Positions 5,543-5,886 of a stretch of DNA of 5,886 nucleotides are shown one piece after another. The stretch covers positions 1-5,886 of the forward strand of contig CAILBF010000067.1 in NCBI GenBank assembly GCA_903832395.1. Direction: 5' to 3'. Made by a program: the position numbers and the translations under genes. How positions within the stretch are numbered: position 1 is the stretch's first letter; the number at the start of each line of letters is the position of its first letter. The notes under the pieces were generated by a model, which did no database searches, was not told the origin of the DNA, and worked only from the letters and a program-made list of their open reading frames with translations. This DNA is from an uncultured Actinomycetes bacterium (GTDB taxonomy: Bacteria; Actinomycetota; Actinomycetes; Nanopelagicales; Nanopelagicaceae).

Positions 5543-5660
5543 ACTATGGATAACACTGGACTTATATATGATAAGAGTAGAAATTCAAGGAGCCCAAAAG
5601 CGGAAATTCATGTAATTAACATGTTAACAAGCGGAATATATGTTCCTGATTTGAACTTCT
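5543..5660. other. AT-rich non-coding region with palindrome and flanking repeats (possible origin or operator)
   Basis: No supported gene lies here. A perfect 12-bp palindrome TTAACATGTTAA (5616-5627) is flanked by AAGCGGAA direct repeats (5598-5605 and 5629-5636) set 31 bp apart, about three turns. CTTAT/ATAAG (5561-5565/5571-5575) forms a short hairpin. Near DnaA-box matches flank the stretch: TTATCCATA on the minus strand (5545-5553) and ATATCCACA (5691-5699), each 8 of 9 to TTATCCACA. The features suit a replication or regulatory region next to rep, but no nick site is identified. Confidence 0.35.
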
Positions 5661-5750
5661 ATGTACAGCTATGAACAAGTTGAGTGGCTCATATCCACAC
5701 AGTTGTTGAATAACCCCATGCTAGACACGGAAACAAGTAAAACTATTTAA
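5661..5750 (+). CDS. Possible 29-aa small ORF, doubtful
   Basis: ATG 5661 to TAA 5748-5750 encodes 29 residues starting MYSYEQVEWLISTQLLNNP, which reads like one amphipathic helix with a charged tail. No SD or -10 box at leaderless spacing precedes it, and it is short enough to arise by chance in AT-rich DNA. It is listed because the stretch between the excisionase-like gene and the next candidate gene holds nothing else coding. It could also be a decayed fragment. Function unknown. Confidence 0.2.
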   Translation: MYSYEQVEWLISTQLLNNPMLDTETSKTI

Positions 5751-5782
5751 GCAGTAGATAAAGAGGGCAGAAAGCAGAACCG

Positions 5783-5886
5783 ATGTATCCAAGTAAAAGT
5801 CAGTTCAGTTCCATGCCTGACAACCACAGACCGCCACTTCCTAAAATGAATAAATACGTGAGGAAGAACTATCCAGAACTATCAGA
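5783..5886 (+). CDS. Possible start of a gene running off the window, unknown function
   Basis: ATG 5783 opens a frame that stays open to the window edge (34 codons, beginning MYPSKSQFSSMPDNHRPP). The frame is closed upstream by TAA 5759-5761. The other five frames have stops close to the edge. A purine-rich GAGGG (5763-5767) lies about 15 nt upstream, too far for a strong SD. In-frame ATGs at 5813 and 5846 are alternatives. The visible part is polar, basic and proline-containing with no family motif. It could be the next gene in the rep-xis direction. Confidence 0.35.
   Translation, partial: MYPSKSQFSSMPDNHRPPLPKMNKYVRKNYPELS

Noticed and set aside
5580..5612. Second copy of the tRNA 3' end (opposite att site)
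   Set aside because: Only short pieces such as TTCAAGGAG resemble the T arm; no continuous match to 92-119 is present.

Overview
The window looks like one end of a site-specific integrated mobile element (integrative plasmid, AICE-like element or phage satellite) sitting in a tRNA-Ser gene. The host is probably a fairly AT-rich actinobacterium. That rests on the family look of the zinc-ribbon/GIY-YIG protein and the HTH protein, and on three genes whose start codons sit 6-7 nt after a TANNNT -10 box, the leaderless geometry common in actinobacteria. Host assignment is an inference; there is no rRNA or housekeeping protein gene here to fix it.

Layout. 28-119: intact tRNA-Ser(GCU) whose 3' half is the likely attachment core, followed by a terminator (130-170) and a perfect tandem 11-bp repeat (183-204) that could be an integrase arm site. 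237-1706: a 489-aa protein with six zinc-ribbon-like repeats and a C-terminal GIY-YIG-like nuclease domain, which looks like cargo next to the att site. 1693-2352 (minus): a putative HTH regulator, converging on the nuclease gene with a 14-nt overlap. 2353-2443: a compact divergent control region with dyads and repeated CCAGTA motifs. 2444-2749: a small AlpA/excisionase-like winged-helix protein. 2764-4170: a tyrosine recombinase. 4226-5359: a rolling-circle-type replication initiator. 5360-5542: a second, textbook excisionase-like HTH protein abutting the initiator. 5543-5782: a mostly non-coding, AT-rich, repeat-bearing stretch that may hold an origin or operator. 5783 onward: a possible gene running off the window.

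Working model (inference): the integrase inserts the element into tRNA-Ser; one or both small HTH proteins direct excision; the Rep protein nicks and replicates the excised circle; and the minus-strand HTH protein may control the divergent xis-like/int promoter and perhaps the nuclease promoter through CCAGTA sites. The least familiar item is the six-repeat zinc-ribbon/GIY-YIG protein. No conjugation, capsid, toxin-antitoxin, IS or CRISPR component is visible, and the other att site is not in the window.
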